Source: Enterobacter sp. CC120223-11 (GTDB lineage Bacteria > Pseudomonadota > Gammaproteobacteria > Enterobacterales > Enterobacteriaceae). Taken from it: a stretch of 64,000 nucleotides of DNA. Positions 10,191 to 19,445 of this stretch are shown here, one piece after another (position 1 is the stretch's first letter; every line of letters starts with the position of its first letter). The notes beneath the pieces were generated by a model. The model did no database searches, had not been told where the DNA came from, and was given only the letters and a program-made list of their open reading frames with translations. Made by a program: the position numbers and the translations under genes. The stretch spans positions 124,001-188,000 of the forward strand of contig NZ_OBEF01000003.1 of assembly GCF_900215375.1 (NCBI RefSeq), written 5' to 3'.

Positions 10191-10297
10191 GTACGTTGAT
10201 CGGGCTTTGCCTACCATCCGGGCCGTACTACAACTCATTCACATTACTGATGATTCTCAGACGCGTTTGTCTGATAACGATGGCCACGGAGGCTACC

Positions 10298-11650
10298 ATG
10301 CTCAGTATTTTCAAACCTGCCGCGCACGCTTCAAGACTGCCCGAGGCGCAGACCGATGCCCACTACCGCCGCCTGCGCTGGCAGATTTTCCTCGGGATCT
10401 TCTTCGGTTATGCGGCCTACTATCTGGTGCGCAAAAACTTCGCCCTGGCCATGCCTTACCTGATTGAACAGGGCTTTTCGCGCGGCGATTTAGGCTTTGC
10501 GCTGTCGGGAATTTCTATTGCCTATGGCTTTTCGAAATTCATCATGGGCTCGGTTTCCGACCGCTCTAACCCGCGCGTTTTCCTGCCAGCGGGGTTGATT
10601 CTCGCGGCGGCGGTGATGCTGTTTATGGGCTTTGTTCCGTGGGCAACCTCCAGCATCGCTATCATGTTTGTGCTGCTGTTTATCTGTGGCTGGTTCCAGG
10701 GTATGGGCTGGCCGCCTTGTGGGCGCACCATGGTCCACTGGTGGTCGCAGAAGGAGCGCGGTGGCATTGTGTCGGTGTGGAACTGTGCTCATAACGTGGG
10801 CGGAGGCTTGCCGCCGCTGCTGTTCCTGCTCGGCATGGCGTGGTTCAACGACTGGAAAGCGGCGCTCTATATGCCTGCTTTCGGCGCTATTCTGGTGGCG
10901 CTATTTGCCTTTGCTTTGATGCGCGATACGCCGCAATCCTGTGGCCTGCCGCCGATTGAAGAGTACAAAAACGATTACCCGGATGACTACAGCGAGAAGC
11001 ACGAAGAAGAGCTGACCGCCAAACAGATCTTCATGCAGTACGTGCTGCCCAATAAATTACTGTGGTACATCGCAGTGGCGAACGTGTTCGTGTATCTGCT
11101 GCGTTACGGCATCCTCGACTGGTCGCCAACCTATCTGAAAGAGGTGAAGCATTTCGCACTGGATAAGTCTTCCTGGGCCTATTTCCTCTACGAATATGCA
11201 GGGATCCCTGGCACGTTGCTTTGCGGCTGGATGTCGGACAAAGTGTTCCGCGGCAACCGCGGCGCTACCGGCGTGTTCTTTATGATTCTGGTGACCATCG
11301 CCACCGTGGTTTACTGGCTTAACCCGCCGGGCAACCCTGGCGTCGACATGGCCTGTATGATCGTTATCGGCTTCCTGATTTATGGCCCGGTGATGCTGAT
11401 TGGCCTGCATGCCCTTGAGCTGGCACCGAAAAAAGCGGCGGGCACGGCGGCAGGCTTTACCGGATTGTTTGGCTACCTCGGCGGGTCTGTCGCCGCCAGC
11501 GCCATCGTGGGTTACACGGTAGATTTCTTCGGCTGGGATGGCGGCTTTATGGTGATGATCGGTGGCAGCATTCTGGCGGTGATTTTGCTGCTGGTGGTCA
11601 TGGTGGGTGAACGTAAGCACCATCAGGAAATGCAGATGAAGCGGGCGTAA
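10298..11650 (+). CDS. glpT: Glycerol-3-phosphate:phosphate antiporter
   Basis: A 450-residue MFS antiporter that imports sn-glycerol-3-phosphate (and fosfomycin) in exchange for phosphate. The N-terminus MLSIFKPA, the [12 protein letters not shown] segment with the substrate-binding Arg of TM1, the [20 protein letters not shown] signature and the central polar loop are those of E. coli GlpT. The start at 10298 is selected over upstream in-frame starts because of its GGAGG site and family alignment. In K-12 glpT is followed by glpQ; here a terminator follows immediately and glpQ is missing from the locus. The coding sequence looks intact. Confidence 0.96.
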   Translation: MLSIFKPAAHASRLPEAQTDAHYRRLRWQIFLGIFFGYAAYYLVRKNFALAMPYLIEQGFSRGDLGFALSGISIAYGFSKFIMGSVSDRSNPRVFLPAGLILAAAVMLFMGFVPWATSSIAIMFVLLFICGWFQGMGWPPCGRTMVHWWSQKERGGIVSVWNCAHNVGGGLPPLLFLLGMAWFNDWKAALYMPAFGAILVALFAFALMRDTPQSCGLPPIEEYKNDYPDDYSEKHEEELTAKQIFMQYVLPNKLLWYIAVANVFVYLLRYGILDWSPTYLKEVKHFALDKSSWAYFLYEYAGIPGTLLCGWMSDKVFRGNRGATGVFFMILVTIATVVYWLNPPGNPGVDMACMIVIGFLIYGPVMLIGLHALELAPKKAAGTAAGFTGLFGYLGGSVAASAIVGYTVDFFGWDGGFMVMIGGSILAVILLLVVMVGERKHHQEMQMKRA

Positions 11651-11665
11651 TTGTTTTGGATAATA

Positions 11666-11697
11666 AAAAAGGGTCGCTCAGCGACCCTTTTTCACAT
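11666..11697. terminator. Bidirectional terminator between glpT and yfaE
   Basis: AAAAAAGGGTCGCT-CA-AGCGACCCTTTTT-type hairpin: an 8-bp stem (11671-11678 with 11681-11688) flanked by an A-run and a T-run. It can serve convergent glpT and nrdAB-yfaE, and abuts the yfaE stop. Confidence 0.9.
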
Positions 11698-11946
11698 CTC
11701 GATTTCAATATCGCCTTTGGCTCTGCAGCAGCAGGGCAGAATTTCTCCCTGCTGAACGAATGCCAGCGGCTCCATCAGCCAGTCAACCTGGCCGGACACC
11801 AGCCGACAGCGGCAGGAGCCGCAGTAGCCTTCGCGGCACTGGAATTCAACCGCCACGTTGTGCGACTCCAGCGCCACCAGTAATGAAGGGTGTTCTTCCT
11901 GGCACAGCAGCTGTGTGCCAGTGACGCGAAGGGTTACGCGGCTCAT
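11692..11946 (-). CDS. yfaE: 2Fe-2S ferredoxin-like protein maintaining class Ia ribonucleotide reductase
   Basis: An 84-residue plant-type [2Fe-2S] ferredoxin. The cluster ligands are visible as Cys37-X4-Cys42-X2-Cys45 and a cysteine in the C-terminal PCCC near residue 72. In E. coli YfaE reduces and maintains the diferric-tyrosyl radical cofactor of NrdB. Its start overlaps the nrdB stop by one base, so it is translationally coupled as third gene of nrdAB-yfaE. Length is the same as in E. coli. Confidence 0.94.
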   Translation of the reverse strand: MSRVTLRVTGTQLLCQEEHPSLLVALESHNVAVEFQCREGYCGSCRCRLVSGQVDWLMEPLAFVQQGEILPCCCRAKGDIEIEM

Positions 11947-13076
11947 CAGAGCTGGAAGTTGCTCAGGTCGTCGGCATCGACTTCAGCATCAATCTGGCCG
12001 ACCAGATAGGAGCTGACTTCCACTTCCTGCGGCGCCACCTGCACGTTATCGGACACCAGCCAGGTGTTGATCCACGGGATAGGGTTGGAGCGCGTCTGGA
12101 ACGGCAGGTCGAGGCCAACAGCCTGCATGCGGATGTTGGTGATGTACTCGACGTACTGGCAGAGAATGTCTTTGTTCAGGCCAATCATTGAGCCGTCGCG
12201 GAACAGGTACTCTGCCCACTCTTTCTCTTGCTGAGCTGCCAGCACGAACAGGTCATAGCATTCCTGTTTGCACTCTTCGGCGATCTCCGCCATCTCCGGG
12301 TCATCCTGGCCTGAACGCAGCAGGTTCAGCATGTGCTGGGTGCCAGTCAGGTGCAGGGCTTCATCACGGGCGATCAGACGAATGATTTTGGCGTTGCCTT
12401 CCATCAGCTTGCGCTCAGCAAAGGCAAAGGAGCAGGCGAAGCTCACGTAGAAGCGAATCGCTTCCAGCGCGTTGACGCTCATCAGGCACAGATACAGCTT
12501 CTTCTTCAGCTCACGCAGGTTCACGGTGACGGTTTTGCCGTTCACGGTGTGGGTGCCTTCGCCCAGCAGGTGCCAGTAGCTGGTGAGTTCGATCAGCGAA
12601 TCATAATAGTGGGAAATGCCTTCCGCACGCTTCTGGATCTGCTCGTTGGTGACGATATCATCGAACACGGTCGCCGGATCGTTGACGATGTTGCGGATGA
12701 TGTGGGTGTAGGAGCGTGAGTGGATAGTTTCCGAAAATGCCCACGTCTCAACCCAGGTTTCCAGTTCAGGAATCGAAATCAGCGGCAGCAGCGCCACGTT
12801 CGGGCTGCGGCCCTGAATGGAGTCCAGCAGCGTCTGGTACTTCAGGTTGCTGATAAAAATGTGCTTTTCGTGGTCAGGCAGCGCCTGATAGTCGATGCGA
12901 TCGCGGGAGACGTCCACTTCTTCCGGGCGCCAGAAGAAGGAGAGCTGTTTCTCAATCAGCTTTTCGAAGATGTCATATTTTTGCTGATCGTAGCGAGCCA
13001 CGTTGACCGGCTGGCCGAAAAACATCGGCTCAAGCAGCTGATTATTTTTCGTCTGTGAAAAAGTGGTGTATGCCAT
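11946..13076 (-). CDS. nrdB: Ribonucleoside-diphosphate reductase 1, beta subunit
   Basis: The 376-residue small subunit of class Ia ribonucleotide reductase; it houses the diiron centre and the radical tyrosine (Tyr123 counting Met, in [11 protein letters not shown]). Iron-ligand motifs [11 protein letters not shown] and [13 protein letters not shown] are present, and the C-terminal DDLSNFQL tail docks NrdA. The start at 13076 gives the conserved [11 protein letters not shown]-terminus; the longer frame upstream runs through a REP-like element and is rejected. It follows nrdA at 96 bp. Confidence 0.97.
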   Translation of the reverse strand: MAYTTFSQTKNNQLLEPMFFGQPVNVARYDQQKYDIFEKLIEKQLSFFWRPEEVDVSRDRIDYQALPDHEKHIFISNLKYQTLLDSIQGRSPNVALLPLISIPELETWVETWAFSETIHSRSYTHIIRNIVNDPATVFDDIVTNEQIQKRAEGISHYYDSLIELTSYWHLLGEGTHTVNGKTVTVNLRELKKKLYLCLMSVNALEAIRFYVSFACSFAFAERKLMEGNAKIIRLIARDEALHLTGTQHMLNLLRSGQDDPEMAEIAEECKQECYDLFVLAAQQEKEWAEYLFRDGSMIGLNKDILCQYVEYITNIRMQAVGLDLPFQTRSNPIPWINTWLVSDNVQVAPQEVEVSSYLVGQIDAEVDADDLSNFQL

Positions 13077-13096
13077 TGGGAGTCCTGTTGAGCTTG

Positions 13097-13165
13097 TATT
13101 GCCCGGCGGCACTGGCTTGGCCGGGCCTACAAAAACGTAGCCGGGTAAGCGTCGCGCCACCCGGC
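13097..13165. repeat. REP/BIME-type palindromic repeat between nrdA and nrdB
   Basis: Two opposed palindromic units in the nrdA-nrdB gap: 13100-13130 (GCCCGGCGGC then GGCCGGGCCTACAA) and 13140-13164 (GCCGGGTAAGCG, then CGCCACCCGGC). The GCCGGGTAAGCG..CGCC..CCGGC pattern and the CTACAAAA linker are typical of enterobacterial REP elements. Inside an operon such an element can stabilise the upstream nrdA message or partly stop transcription. Confidence 0.8.
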
Positions 13166-13172
13166 AGGTATC

Positions 13173-15458
13173 TTAGATCTTACATGCGCCGCTTTCGCAG
13201 CCGTCGTCCTGGATGGACGGGGCCAGATCGTCCTGAGCATCTTCTGCGCCATCACGGGTGTTGTGATAGTACAGGGTTTTCACGCCAAATTTATAGGCAT
13301 TGAGCAGGTCTTTGAGCAGCTGCTGCATCGGCACTTTGCCAGACGGGAAACGCGTCGGGTCATAGTTGGTGTTCGCCGAAATCGACTGGTCGATAAACTT
13401 CTGCATGATGCCGACCAACTGGAGATAGCCGTCGTTGTTCGGCATTTCCCACAGCAGCTCGTAGCCGTTCTGCAGTTTTTCGTAGTCCGGCACCACCTGG
13501 CGCAGGATACCGTCTTTCGACGCTTTGATGCTCACGTGGCCGCGCGGCGGCTCAATGCCGTTGGTGGCGTTAGAGATCTGTGAAGATGTCTCTGACGGCA
13601 TCAGGGCAGAAAGCGTGGAGTTACGCAGGCCGTGCTCTTTGATGGACTCGCGCAGGGCTTCCCAGTTGTAGTGCAGCGGCTCGTTGACGATGCCGTCCAG
13701 ATCTTTCTTGTAAGTATCGATCGGCAGAATGCCTTTGGCGTAAGTGGTTTCGTTGAACCACGGGCATGCGCCTTGCTCTTTCGCCAGTTCGTTAGAGGCT
13801 TTCAGCAGGTAGTACTGAATCGCTTCGAACGTCTTGTGGGTCAGATTGTTGCCGCTGCCGTCGGAGTAGCGCTTGCCGTGCTTCGCCAGGTAGTAAGCGA
13901 AGTTGATCACGCCAATGCCGAGGGTACGACGACCCATTGCACCGCGTTTTGCAGCCAGAATCGGGTAGTCCTGATAGTCGAGCAGGGCGTCCAGCGCACG
14001 GACGGCGAGGATCGCGAGCTCTTCCAGATCGTCCAGGCTGTCAATTGCGCCGAGGTTAAACGCCGACAACGTACAGAGTGCAATTTCACCGTTTTCGTCG
14101 TTCACGTCGTCCAGCGGTTTGGTCGGCAGGGCGATTTCCAGGCACAGGTTAGACTGGCGCACTGGCGCAACAACTGGATCGAACGGGCTGTGGGTGTTGC
14201 AGTGGTCAACGTTCTGGATGTAGATACGGCCGGTGGAGGCACGTTCCTGCATGACCAGAGAGAACAGCTCGACCGCTTTGATACGCTGCTTGCGGATGCT
14301 GTCGTCTTTTTCGTATTTCACGTACAGGCGTTCGAACTCATCCTGATTGGCGAAGAAGGCGTCGTAGAGGCCTGGCACGTCAGACGGGCTGAACAGCGTG
14401 ATGTCTTCGCCTTTCAGCAGACGGGTGTACATCAGCTTGTTGATCTGCACGCCGTAGTCCATGTGACGCACGCGGTTTGCTTCCGTGCCACGGTTGTTTT
14501 TCAGCACCAGCAGGCTTTCCACTTCCAGATGCCACATCGGGTAGAAGAGGGTTGCCGCACCGCCGCGCACGCCGCCCTGAGAGCAGGACTTCACCGCAGT
14601 CTGGAAGTGCTTGTAGAACGGAATACAGCCGGTGTGGAACGCTTCACCGCCGCGAATCGGGCTGCCCAGCGCACGAATGCGACCGGCGTTGATGCCGATC
14701 CCGGCGCGCTGGGAAACGTATTTCACGATGGCGCTGGAGGTGGCGTTGATGGAGTCCAGGCTGTCGCCGCACTCGATCAGCACGCAGGAGCTGAACTGAC
14801 GAGTCGGGGTGCGCACGCCGGACATAATCGGCGTTGGCAGAGAAATTTTGAACGTGGAGACGGCGTCATAGAAACGCTTCACGTAGTCCAGACGGGTTTC
14901 ACGCGGGTAGTTCGAGAACAGGCACGCGGCAACCAGAATGTAGAGGAACTGGGCGCTCTCATAAATTTCACCGGTCACACGGTTCTGGACCAGGTATTTG
15001 CCTTCCAGCTGCTTCACGGCCGCGTAGGAGAAGTTCATGTCGCGCCAGTGGTCGATAAAACCGTCCATCTGCTTGAACTCTTCTTCCGTGTAGTCTTCCA
15101 GCAGATGACTGTCGTATTTACCCAGTTCAACCATGTTGACGACGTGGGTGTAGAGTGCCGGTGGCTCGAACTGGCCGTAGGCCTTTTTACGCAGATGGAA
15201 AATCGCCAGGCGCGCGGCCAGGTACTGGTAGTCCGGTGCCTCACGGGAGATCAGGTCAGCGGCAGCCTTGATGATGGTCTCATGAATATCGGCAGTTTTG
15301 ATGCCGTCGTAGAACTGGATGTGTGAGCGCAGTTCAACCTGAGAAATGGAAACGTTGTTCAGCCCCTCGGCCGCCCAGTCCAGCACGCGATGAATTTTAT
15401 CGAGATCGATACGCTCGGTCCCACCATCACGCTTAGTCACCATCAGACTCTGATTCAT
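13173..15458 (-). CDS. nrdA: Ribonucleoside-diphosphate reductase 1, alpha subunit
   Basis: The 761-residue catalytic subunit of class Ia ribonucleotide reductase. The N-terminal ATP-cone (VTKRDGGTERIDLDKIHRVLDWA region, residues 7-95) gives overall activity control. The catalytic barrel contains the active-site FSSCVLIECGDSLDS and SNLCLEIALPTKP segments and the thiyl cysteine motif, and the C-terminal CESGACKI tail supplies the redox cysteine pair. Length equals E. coli NrdA. Upstream are two DnaA boxes and two NrdR boxes. It is first gene of the nrdA-nrdB-yfaE operon. Confidence 0.98.
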   Translation of the reverse strand: MNQSLMVTKRDGGTERIDLDKIHRVLDWAAEGLNNVSISQVELRSHIQFYDGIKTADIHETIIKAAADLISREAPDYQYLAARLAIFHLRKKAYGQFEPPALYTHVVNMVELGKYDSHLLEDYTEEEFKQMDGFIDHWRDMNFSYAAVKQLEGKYLVQNRVTGEIYESAQFLYILVAACLFSNYPRETRLDYVKRFYDAVSTFKISLPTPIMSGVRTPTRQFSSCVLIECGDSLDSINATSSAIVKYVSQRAGIGINAGRIRALGSPIRGGEAFHTGCIPFYKHFQTAVKSCSQGGVRGGAATLFYPMWHLEVESLLVLKNNRGTEANRVRHMDYGVQINKLMYTRLLKGEDITLFSPSDVPGLYDAFFANQDEFERLYVKYEKDDSIRKQRIKAVELFSLVMQERASTGRIYIQNVDHCNTHSPFDPVVAPVRQSNLCLEIALPTKPLDDVNDENGEIALCTLSAFNLGAIDSLDDLEELAILAVRALDALLDYQDYPILAAKRGAMGRRTLGIGVINFAYYLAKHGKRYSDGSGNNLTHKTFEAIQYYLLKASNELAKEQGACPWFNETTYAKGILPIDTYKKDLDGIVNEPLHYNWEALRESIKEHGLRNSTLSALMPSETSSQISNATNGIEPPRGHVSIKASKDGILRQVVPDYEKLQNGYELLWEMPNNDGYLQLVGIMQKFIDQSISANTNYDPTRFPSGKVPMQQLLKDLLNAYKFGVKTLYYHNTRDGAEDAQDDLAPSIQDDGCESGACKI

Positions 15459-15497
15459 GTGCTTTACCCTGTCCGTGAAAAGAAAAATATCCCCCGT

Positions 15498-15536
15498 TTA
15501 TCCACAGAAAGTCGCTGTGACTAACTCTGTGGATAA
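15498..15536. promoter_or_regulatory. Pair of inverted DnaA boxes upstream of nrdA
   Basis: TTATCCACA (15498-15506) and TGTGGATAA (15528-15536) are two perfect DnaA boxes in inverted orientation, 40-78 bp before the nrdA start. In E. coli DnaA boxes at this position link nrdAB expression to the cell cycle. Confidence 0.9.
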
Positions 15537-15584
15537 ATACTATATATAGGGGGTGTGCGATAAGTTAAACGCTATATGGTGAGT
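15537..15584. promoter_or_regulatory. Two NrdR boxes upstream of nrdA
   Basis: ATACTATATATAGGGG (15537-15552) and ACGCTATATGGTGAGT (15569-15584) resemble the ACACTATATATAGTGT consensus of the ATP/dATP-sensing repressor NrdR. Their centres are 32 bp apart, three helical turns, as required for cooperative NrdR binding. Confidence 0.8.
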
Positions 15585-15803
15585 ATTCTAGTAAGGATTC
15601 ATTTGAGTACAAGGGTTGATTTTGGCGTTAACTTGAGGTTGCTAAAGCGTGAAAAAGGCTAAGTCCTAGAACTGTAAGGCCTGGACGTGATGTCAATAAT
15701 TTAGAAAAAAAAATGAAAATTTGATCGAGTGCTGATTTCTTCAACGAGGGGGAGTTTTGCGCAACAGAATGCTGCGCAAACTTGATAAGAATAATCTATG
15801 ACG
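15585..15803. other. Rest of the nrdA-ubiG intergenic region, with an inverted repeat
   Basis: No gene is visible. The AT-rich part near 15695-15725 (a run of nine A) may be bent DNA of the nrdA promoter. TTTGCGCA (15756-15763) and TGCGCAAA (15773-15780) form an 8-bp inverted repeat with a 9-base spacer. On the ubiG strand it is followed by ACTCCCCC, not a U-run, so it is not a standard terminator. Confidence 0.6.
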
Positions 15804-16529
15804 TCAGTCGTTTTTTGCGGTGGTGTGCAACATATAGTTAACATCAACGCCGGGTGCGAGCTTAAAGTGGTTGGTGACCGGGTTGTAGTGCAGGCCGGTG
15901 ATATGGCGCTCCTGCAAACAGGTTTTGTCGACCCAACCCAACAGCTCGGCAGGTTTGATGAATTTCTTCACGTCGTGGGTGCCTTTGGGCACCATCTTTA
16001 ACACATACTCTGCGCCGACAACCGCCATGAGCCAGGCTTTACCGTTGCGGTTAATGGTGGAGAAAAAGACCTGGCCGCCCGGTTTGACCAGTTTTGCACA
16101 GGCATTGACGACGGACTGCGGGTCCGGCACGTGCTCCAGCATCTCCATGCAGGTGACAACGTCGTACTGTTGTGCGTGCTTCGCGGCATGATCTTCCACG
16201 GTTTCCTGCACATAGTTCACCTGAATGCCCGTTTCTAGCGCATGCAGACGCGCCACCTGAAGAGGTTCGAAGCCCATATCCAGCCCGGTAACATCGGCCC
16301 CTTCACGCGCCATACTTTCGGCGAGGATGCCACCGCCGCAGCCCACATCGAGCACTTTCTTGCCAAACAAACCGTCGGAACGGGTGGCGATATAGCCCAG
16401 ACGCAGCGGATTGATACGGTGCAGCGGTTTAAATTCCCCTTCGAGATCCCACCAGCGTGAAGCGACGGCTTCAAATTTCGCAATTTCGTCGTGATCGACG
16501 TTAGCCACCGGCTGTTTTTCAGCATTCAT
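15804..16529 (-). CDS. ubiG: Ubiquinone biosynthesis O-methyltransferase
   Basis: A 241-residue SAM-dependent methyltransferase that performs both O-methylations of ubiquinone synthesis. The SAM-binding motif [16 protein letters not shown] lies near residue 60, and the membrane-interaction and catalytic segments of UbiG ([18 protein letters not shown]) follow. Length is within one residue of E. coli UbiG. It is divergent from gyrA with a 159-bp control region, the same arrangement as in E. coli. Confidence 0.97.
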   Translation of the reverse strand: MNAEKQPVANVDHDEIAKFEAVASRWWDLEGEFKPLHRINPLRLGYIATRSDGLFGKKVLDVGCGGGILAESMAREGADVTGLDMGFEPLQVARLHALETGIQVNYVQETVEDHAAKHAQQYDVVTCMEMLEHVPDPQSVVNACAKLVKPGGQVFFSTINRNGKAWLMAVVGAEYVLKMVPKGTHDVKKFIKPAELLGWVDKTCLQERHITGLHYNPVTNHFKLAPGVDVNYMLHTTAKND

Positions 16530-16612
16530 GGGCGCATTGACTCCTTTTTTAATCAGGCCAGTGAGTATATCAGCACCCCGGCGCGAATAAAGCGTTGTGC
16601 GGGTGCTATTGG

Positions 16613-16643
16613 TTTACCTCAAACCGGTCGGTTGTGTTATAAT
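16613..16643 (+). promoter_or_regulatory. Likely gyrA promoter
   Basis: A perfect -10 hexamer TATAAT (16638-16643) lies 45 bp before the gyrA start, with a weak -35 candidate TTTACC (16613-16618) at 19 bp. Long spacing and a weak -35 are plausible for a supercoiling-sensitive gyrase promoter. Confidence 0.55.
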
Positions 16644-16688
16644 TTGCGACCTTTGAATCCGGGAAACATGTAGAGGGATAGCGGTTAG

Positions 16689-19328
16689 ATGAGCGACCTT
16701 GCGAGAGAAATTACACCGGTCAACATCGAGGAAGAGCTAAAGAGCTCCTACCTGGATTATGCGATGTCGGTGATTGTTGGCCGTGCGCTGCCAGATGTCC
16801 GAGATGGCTTAAAGCCGGTACACCGTCGCGTACTTTACGCCATGAACGTACTGGGCAATGACTGGAACAAAGCCTATAAAAAATCTGCCCGTGTCGTGGG
16901 CGATGTCATCGGTAAATACCACCCTCACGGCGACTCCGCGGTGTATGACACCATCGTCCGTATGGCCCAGCCGTTCTCGCTGCGCTACATGCTGGTAGAT
17001 GGCCAGGGTAACTTTGGTTCCGTTGACGGTGACTCCGCTGCGGCGATGCGTTATACGGAAATCCGTATGGCGAAAATCGCCCATGAGCTGATGGCTGACC
17101 TGGACAAGGAAACCGTCGATTTCGTGGATAACTATGACGGCACGGAAAAAATCCCTGACGTCATGCCAACCAAAATTCCAAACCTGCTGGTGAACGGTTC
17201 GTCCGGGATCGCGGTGGGGATGGCCACCAACATTCCGCCGCACAACCTGACGGAAGTGATCAACGGCTGCCTCGCCTACATTGATGATGAAGACATCAGC
17301 ATTGAAGGGCTGATGGAACACATTCCAGGGCCAGACTTCCCGACCGCCGCCATCATCAATGGTCGCCGCGGCATTGAAGAAGCCTATCGCACCGGTCGTG
17401 GTAAAATTTACATCCGCGCTCGCGCGGAAGTAGAAGCTGACGCGAAAACCGGCCGCGAAACCATCATCGTGCATGAAATTCCGTACCAGGTGAACAAAGC
17501 TCGCCTGATCGAGAAAATCGCCGAGCTGGTCAAAGACAAACGCGTGGAAGGCATCAGCGCGCTGCGTGACGAGTCTGATAAAGACGGTATGCGCATCGTG
17601 ATTGAAATCAAACGCGACGCGGTGGGTGAAGTGGTTCTCAACAACCTCTACTCCCAGACACAGCTTCAGGTCTCCTTCGGTATTAACATGGTTGCGCTGC
17701 ACCATGGTCAGCCGAAGATCATGAACCTGAAAGATATTCTGAGCGCATTCGTGCGTCACCGCCGTGAAGTGGTGACCCGTCGTACCATTTTCGAACTGCG
17801 TAAAGCGCGCGATCGTGCGCACATCCTTGAAGCGCTGGCTGTGGCTCTCGCCAACATCGATCCGATTATCGAGCTGATTCGTCAGGCGCCGACCCCGGCA
17901 GAAGCGAAGGCGGGTCTGATCGCGCGTCCATGGGATCTCGGTAACGTCGCGGAAATGCTGGAGCGTGCGGGCGACAATGCCGCGCGTCCGGAGTGGCTGG
18001 AAGAGCAATTCGGCGTGCGTGACGGCCAGTATTACCTGACCGAACAGCAGGCTCAGGCGATTCTGGATCTGCGTCTGCAGAAGCTGACCGGCCTCGAGCA
18101 TGAAAAACTGCTCGACGAGTACAAAGAGCTGCTGGAGCAGATCGCTGAACTGCTGCACATCCTGGGCAGCGCAGACCGTCTGATGGAAGTGATTCGTGAA
18201 GAACTGGAACTCGTTCGCGAGCAGTTCGGTGATGCGCGTCGCACCGAAATCACCGCCAACACCGCTGACATCAACATCGAAGACCTGATCAACCAGGAAG
18301 ACGTTGTGGTAACGCTGTCGCATCAGGGCTATGTGAAGTATCAGCCGCTGACCGATTACGAAGCTCAGCGTCGCGGTGGTAAAGGTAAATCTGCGGCCCG
18401 CATTAAAGAAGAAGACTTTATCGATCGCCTGCTGGTGGCCAACACCCATGACACCATTCTGCTGTTCTCCAGCCGTGGTCGTCTGTACTGGATGAAGGTT
18501 TATCAGCTGCCGGAAGCGAGCCGTGGTGCGCGTGGACGTCCAATCGTCAACCTGCTGCCGCTGGAAGCCGACGAACGTATCACCGCTATTCTGCCGGTTC
18601 GCGAGTACGAAGAAGGCGTGAACGTCTTTATGGCGACCGCCAGCGGTACCGTGAAGAAAACGGCGCTGACCGAGTTCAGCCGTCCTCGTTCTGCCGGGAT
18701 CATCGCGGTGAACCTCAATGAAGGTGATGAGCTGATCGGCGTTGACCTGACCAACGGCAACGACGAAGCGATGCTGTTCTCTGCCGCCGGTAAAGTGGTG
18801 CGCTTTAAAGAGAGCGCAGTGCGTGCCATGGGCCGTACCGCCACCGGCGTTCGCGGCATCAAACTTGCGGGCGAAGACAAAGTTGTTTCGCTTATCATCC
18901 CTCGCGGTGAAGGCGCGATCCTGACCGTCACCCAGAACGGCTACGGTAAGCGTACGGCGGAAACGGAATACCCGACCAAGTCACGCGGCACGCAAGGCGT
19001 TATCTCGATCAAAGTGACCGAGCGTAACGGTTCTGTTGTCGGCGCGGTTCAGGTTGTGGACAGCGATCAGATCATGATGATCACCGATGCAGGTACGCTG
19101 GTGCGTACCCGCGTGTCGGAAGTCAGCGTGGTGGGTCGTAACACCCAGGGCGTTATCCTCATTCGCACCGCGGAAGATGAAAACGTGGTGGGCCTGCAGC
19201 GCGTTGCAGAACCGGTTGACGAAGAGGAACTCGACGCTATCGACGGCAGCGTTGCCGAAGGTGATGACGAGATCGCTCCGGAAACGGACGCTGACGACGA
19301 CGTGGCGGATGACGCCGACGAAGAGTAA
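16689..19328 (+). CDS. gyrA: DNA gyrase subunit A
   Basis: The 879-residue A subunit of type IIA topoisomerase. Catalytic Tyr122 is in [11 protein letters not shown]. The quinolone-determining region reads [13 protein letters not shown] with Ser83 and Asp87, the susceptible wild-type residues. The C-terminal pinwheel domain includes the GyrA box QRRGGKGK near residue 560, required for DNA wrapping. The protein ends in a long acidic tail rich in Asp and Glu. Monocistronic, with a terminator 20 bp after the stop. Confidence 0.98.
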   Translation: MSDLAREITPVNIEEELKSSYLDYAMSVIVGRALPDVRDGLKPVHRRVLYAMNVLGNDWNKAYKKSARVVGDVIGKYHPHGDSAVYDTIVRMAQPFSLRYMLVDGQGNFGSVDGDSAAAMRYTEIRMAKIAHELMADLDKETVDFVDNYDGTEKIPDVMPTKIPNLLVNGSSGIAVGMATNIPPHNLTEVINGCLAYIDDEDISIEGLMEHIPGPDFPTAAIINGRRGIEEAYRTGRGKIYIRARAEVEADAKTGRETIIVHEIPYQVNKARLIEKIAELVKDKRVEGISALRDESDKDGMRIVIEIKRDAVGEVVLNNLYSQTQLQVSFGINMVALHHGQPKIMNLKDILSAFVRHRREVVTRRTIFELRKARDRAHILEALAVALANIDPIIELIRQAPTPAEAKAGLIARPWDLGNVAEMLERAGDNAARPEWLEEQFGVRDGQYYLTEQQAQAILDLRLQKLTGLEHEKLLDEYKELLEQIAELLHILGSADRLMEVIREELELVREQFGDARRTEITANTADINIEDLINQEDVVVTLSHQGYVKYQPLTDYEAQRRGGKGKSAARIKEEDFIDRLLVANTHDTILLFSSRGRLYWMKVYQLPEASRGARGRPIVNLLPLEADERITAILPVREYEEGVNVFMATASGTVKKTALTEFSRPRSAGIIAVNLNEGDELIGVDLTNGNDEAMLFSAAGKVVRFKESAVRAMGRTATGVRGIKLAGEDKVVSLIIPRGEGAILTVTQNGYGKRTAETEYPTKSRGTQGVISIKVTERNGSVVGAVQVVDSDQIMMITDAGTLVRTRVSEVSVVGRNTQGVILIRTAEDENVVGLQRVAEPVDEEELDAIDGSVAEGDDEIAPETDADDDVADDADEE

Positions 19329-19348
19329 TCGTCTGAAAACGTGATGAT

Positions 19349-19376
19349 GGGGCCAGCACTTGCTGGCCCTTTTTCT
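19349..19376 (+). terminator. gyrA terminator
   Basis: GGGCCAGC-ACTT-GCTGGCCC stem (about 19350-19369) followed by TTTTTCTT, a canonical rho-independent terminator. Confidence 0.92.
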
Positions 19377-19445
19377 TAGAACATTGCGAGGGGGGCGATT
19401 TACCGCTACCTTAATCGCATCTTTACGCATGCACACGGCTCAACG

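Noticed and set aside
13077..13160. N-terminal extension of NrdB by 28 residues
   Set aside because: The added codons come from the REP-like element and no known NrdB has them; [10 protein letters not shown] at 13076 is the family start.
13632..15326. Long open frame (564 codons) on the plus strand, opposite nrdA
   Set aside because: It is a shadow of the strongly biased nrdA codons; it has no family resemblance, and nrdA is certain on the other strand.
16809..18449. Long open frame (546 codons) on the minus strand, opposite gyrA
   Set aside because: Antisense shadow of gyrA with an unnatural His/Phe/Val-rich composition.
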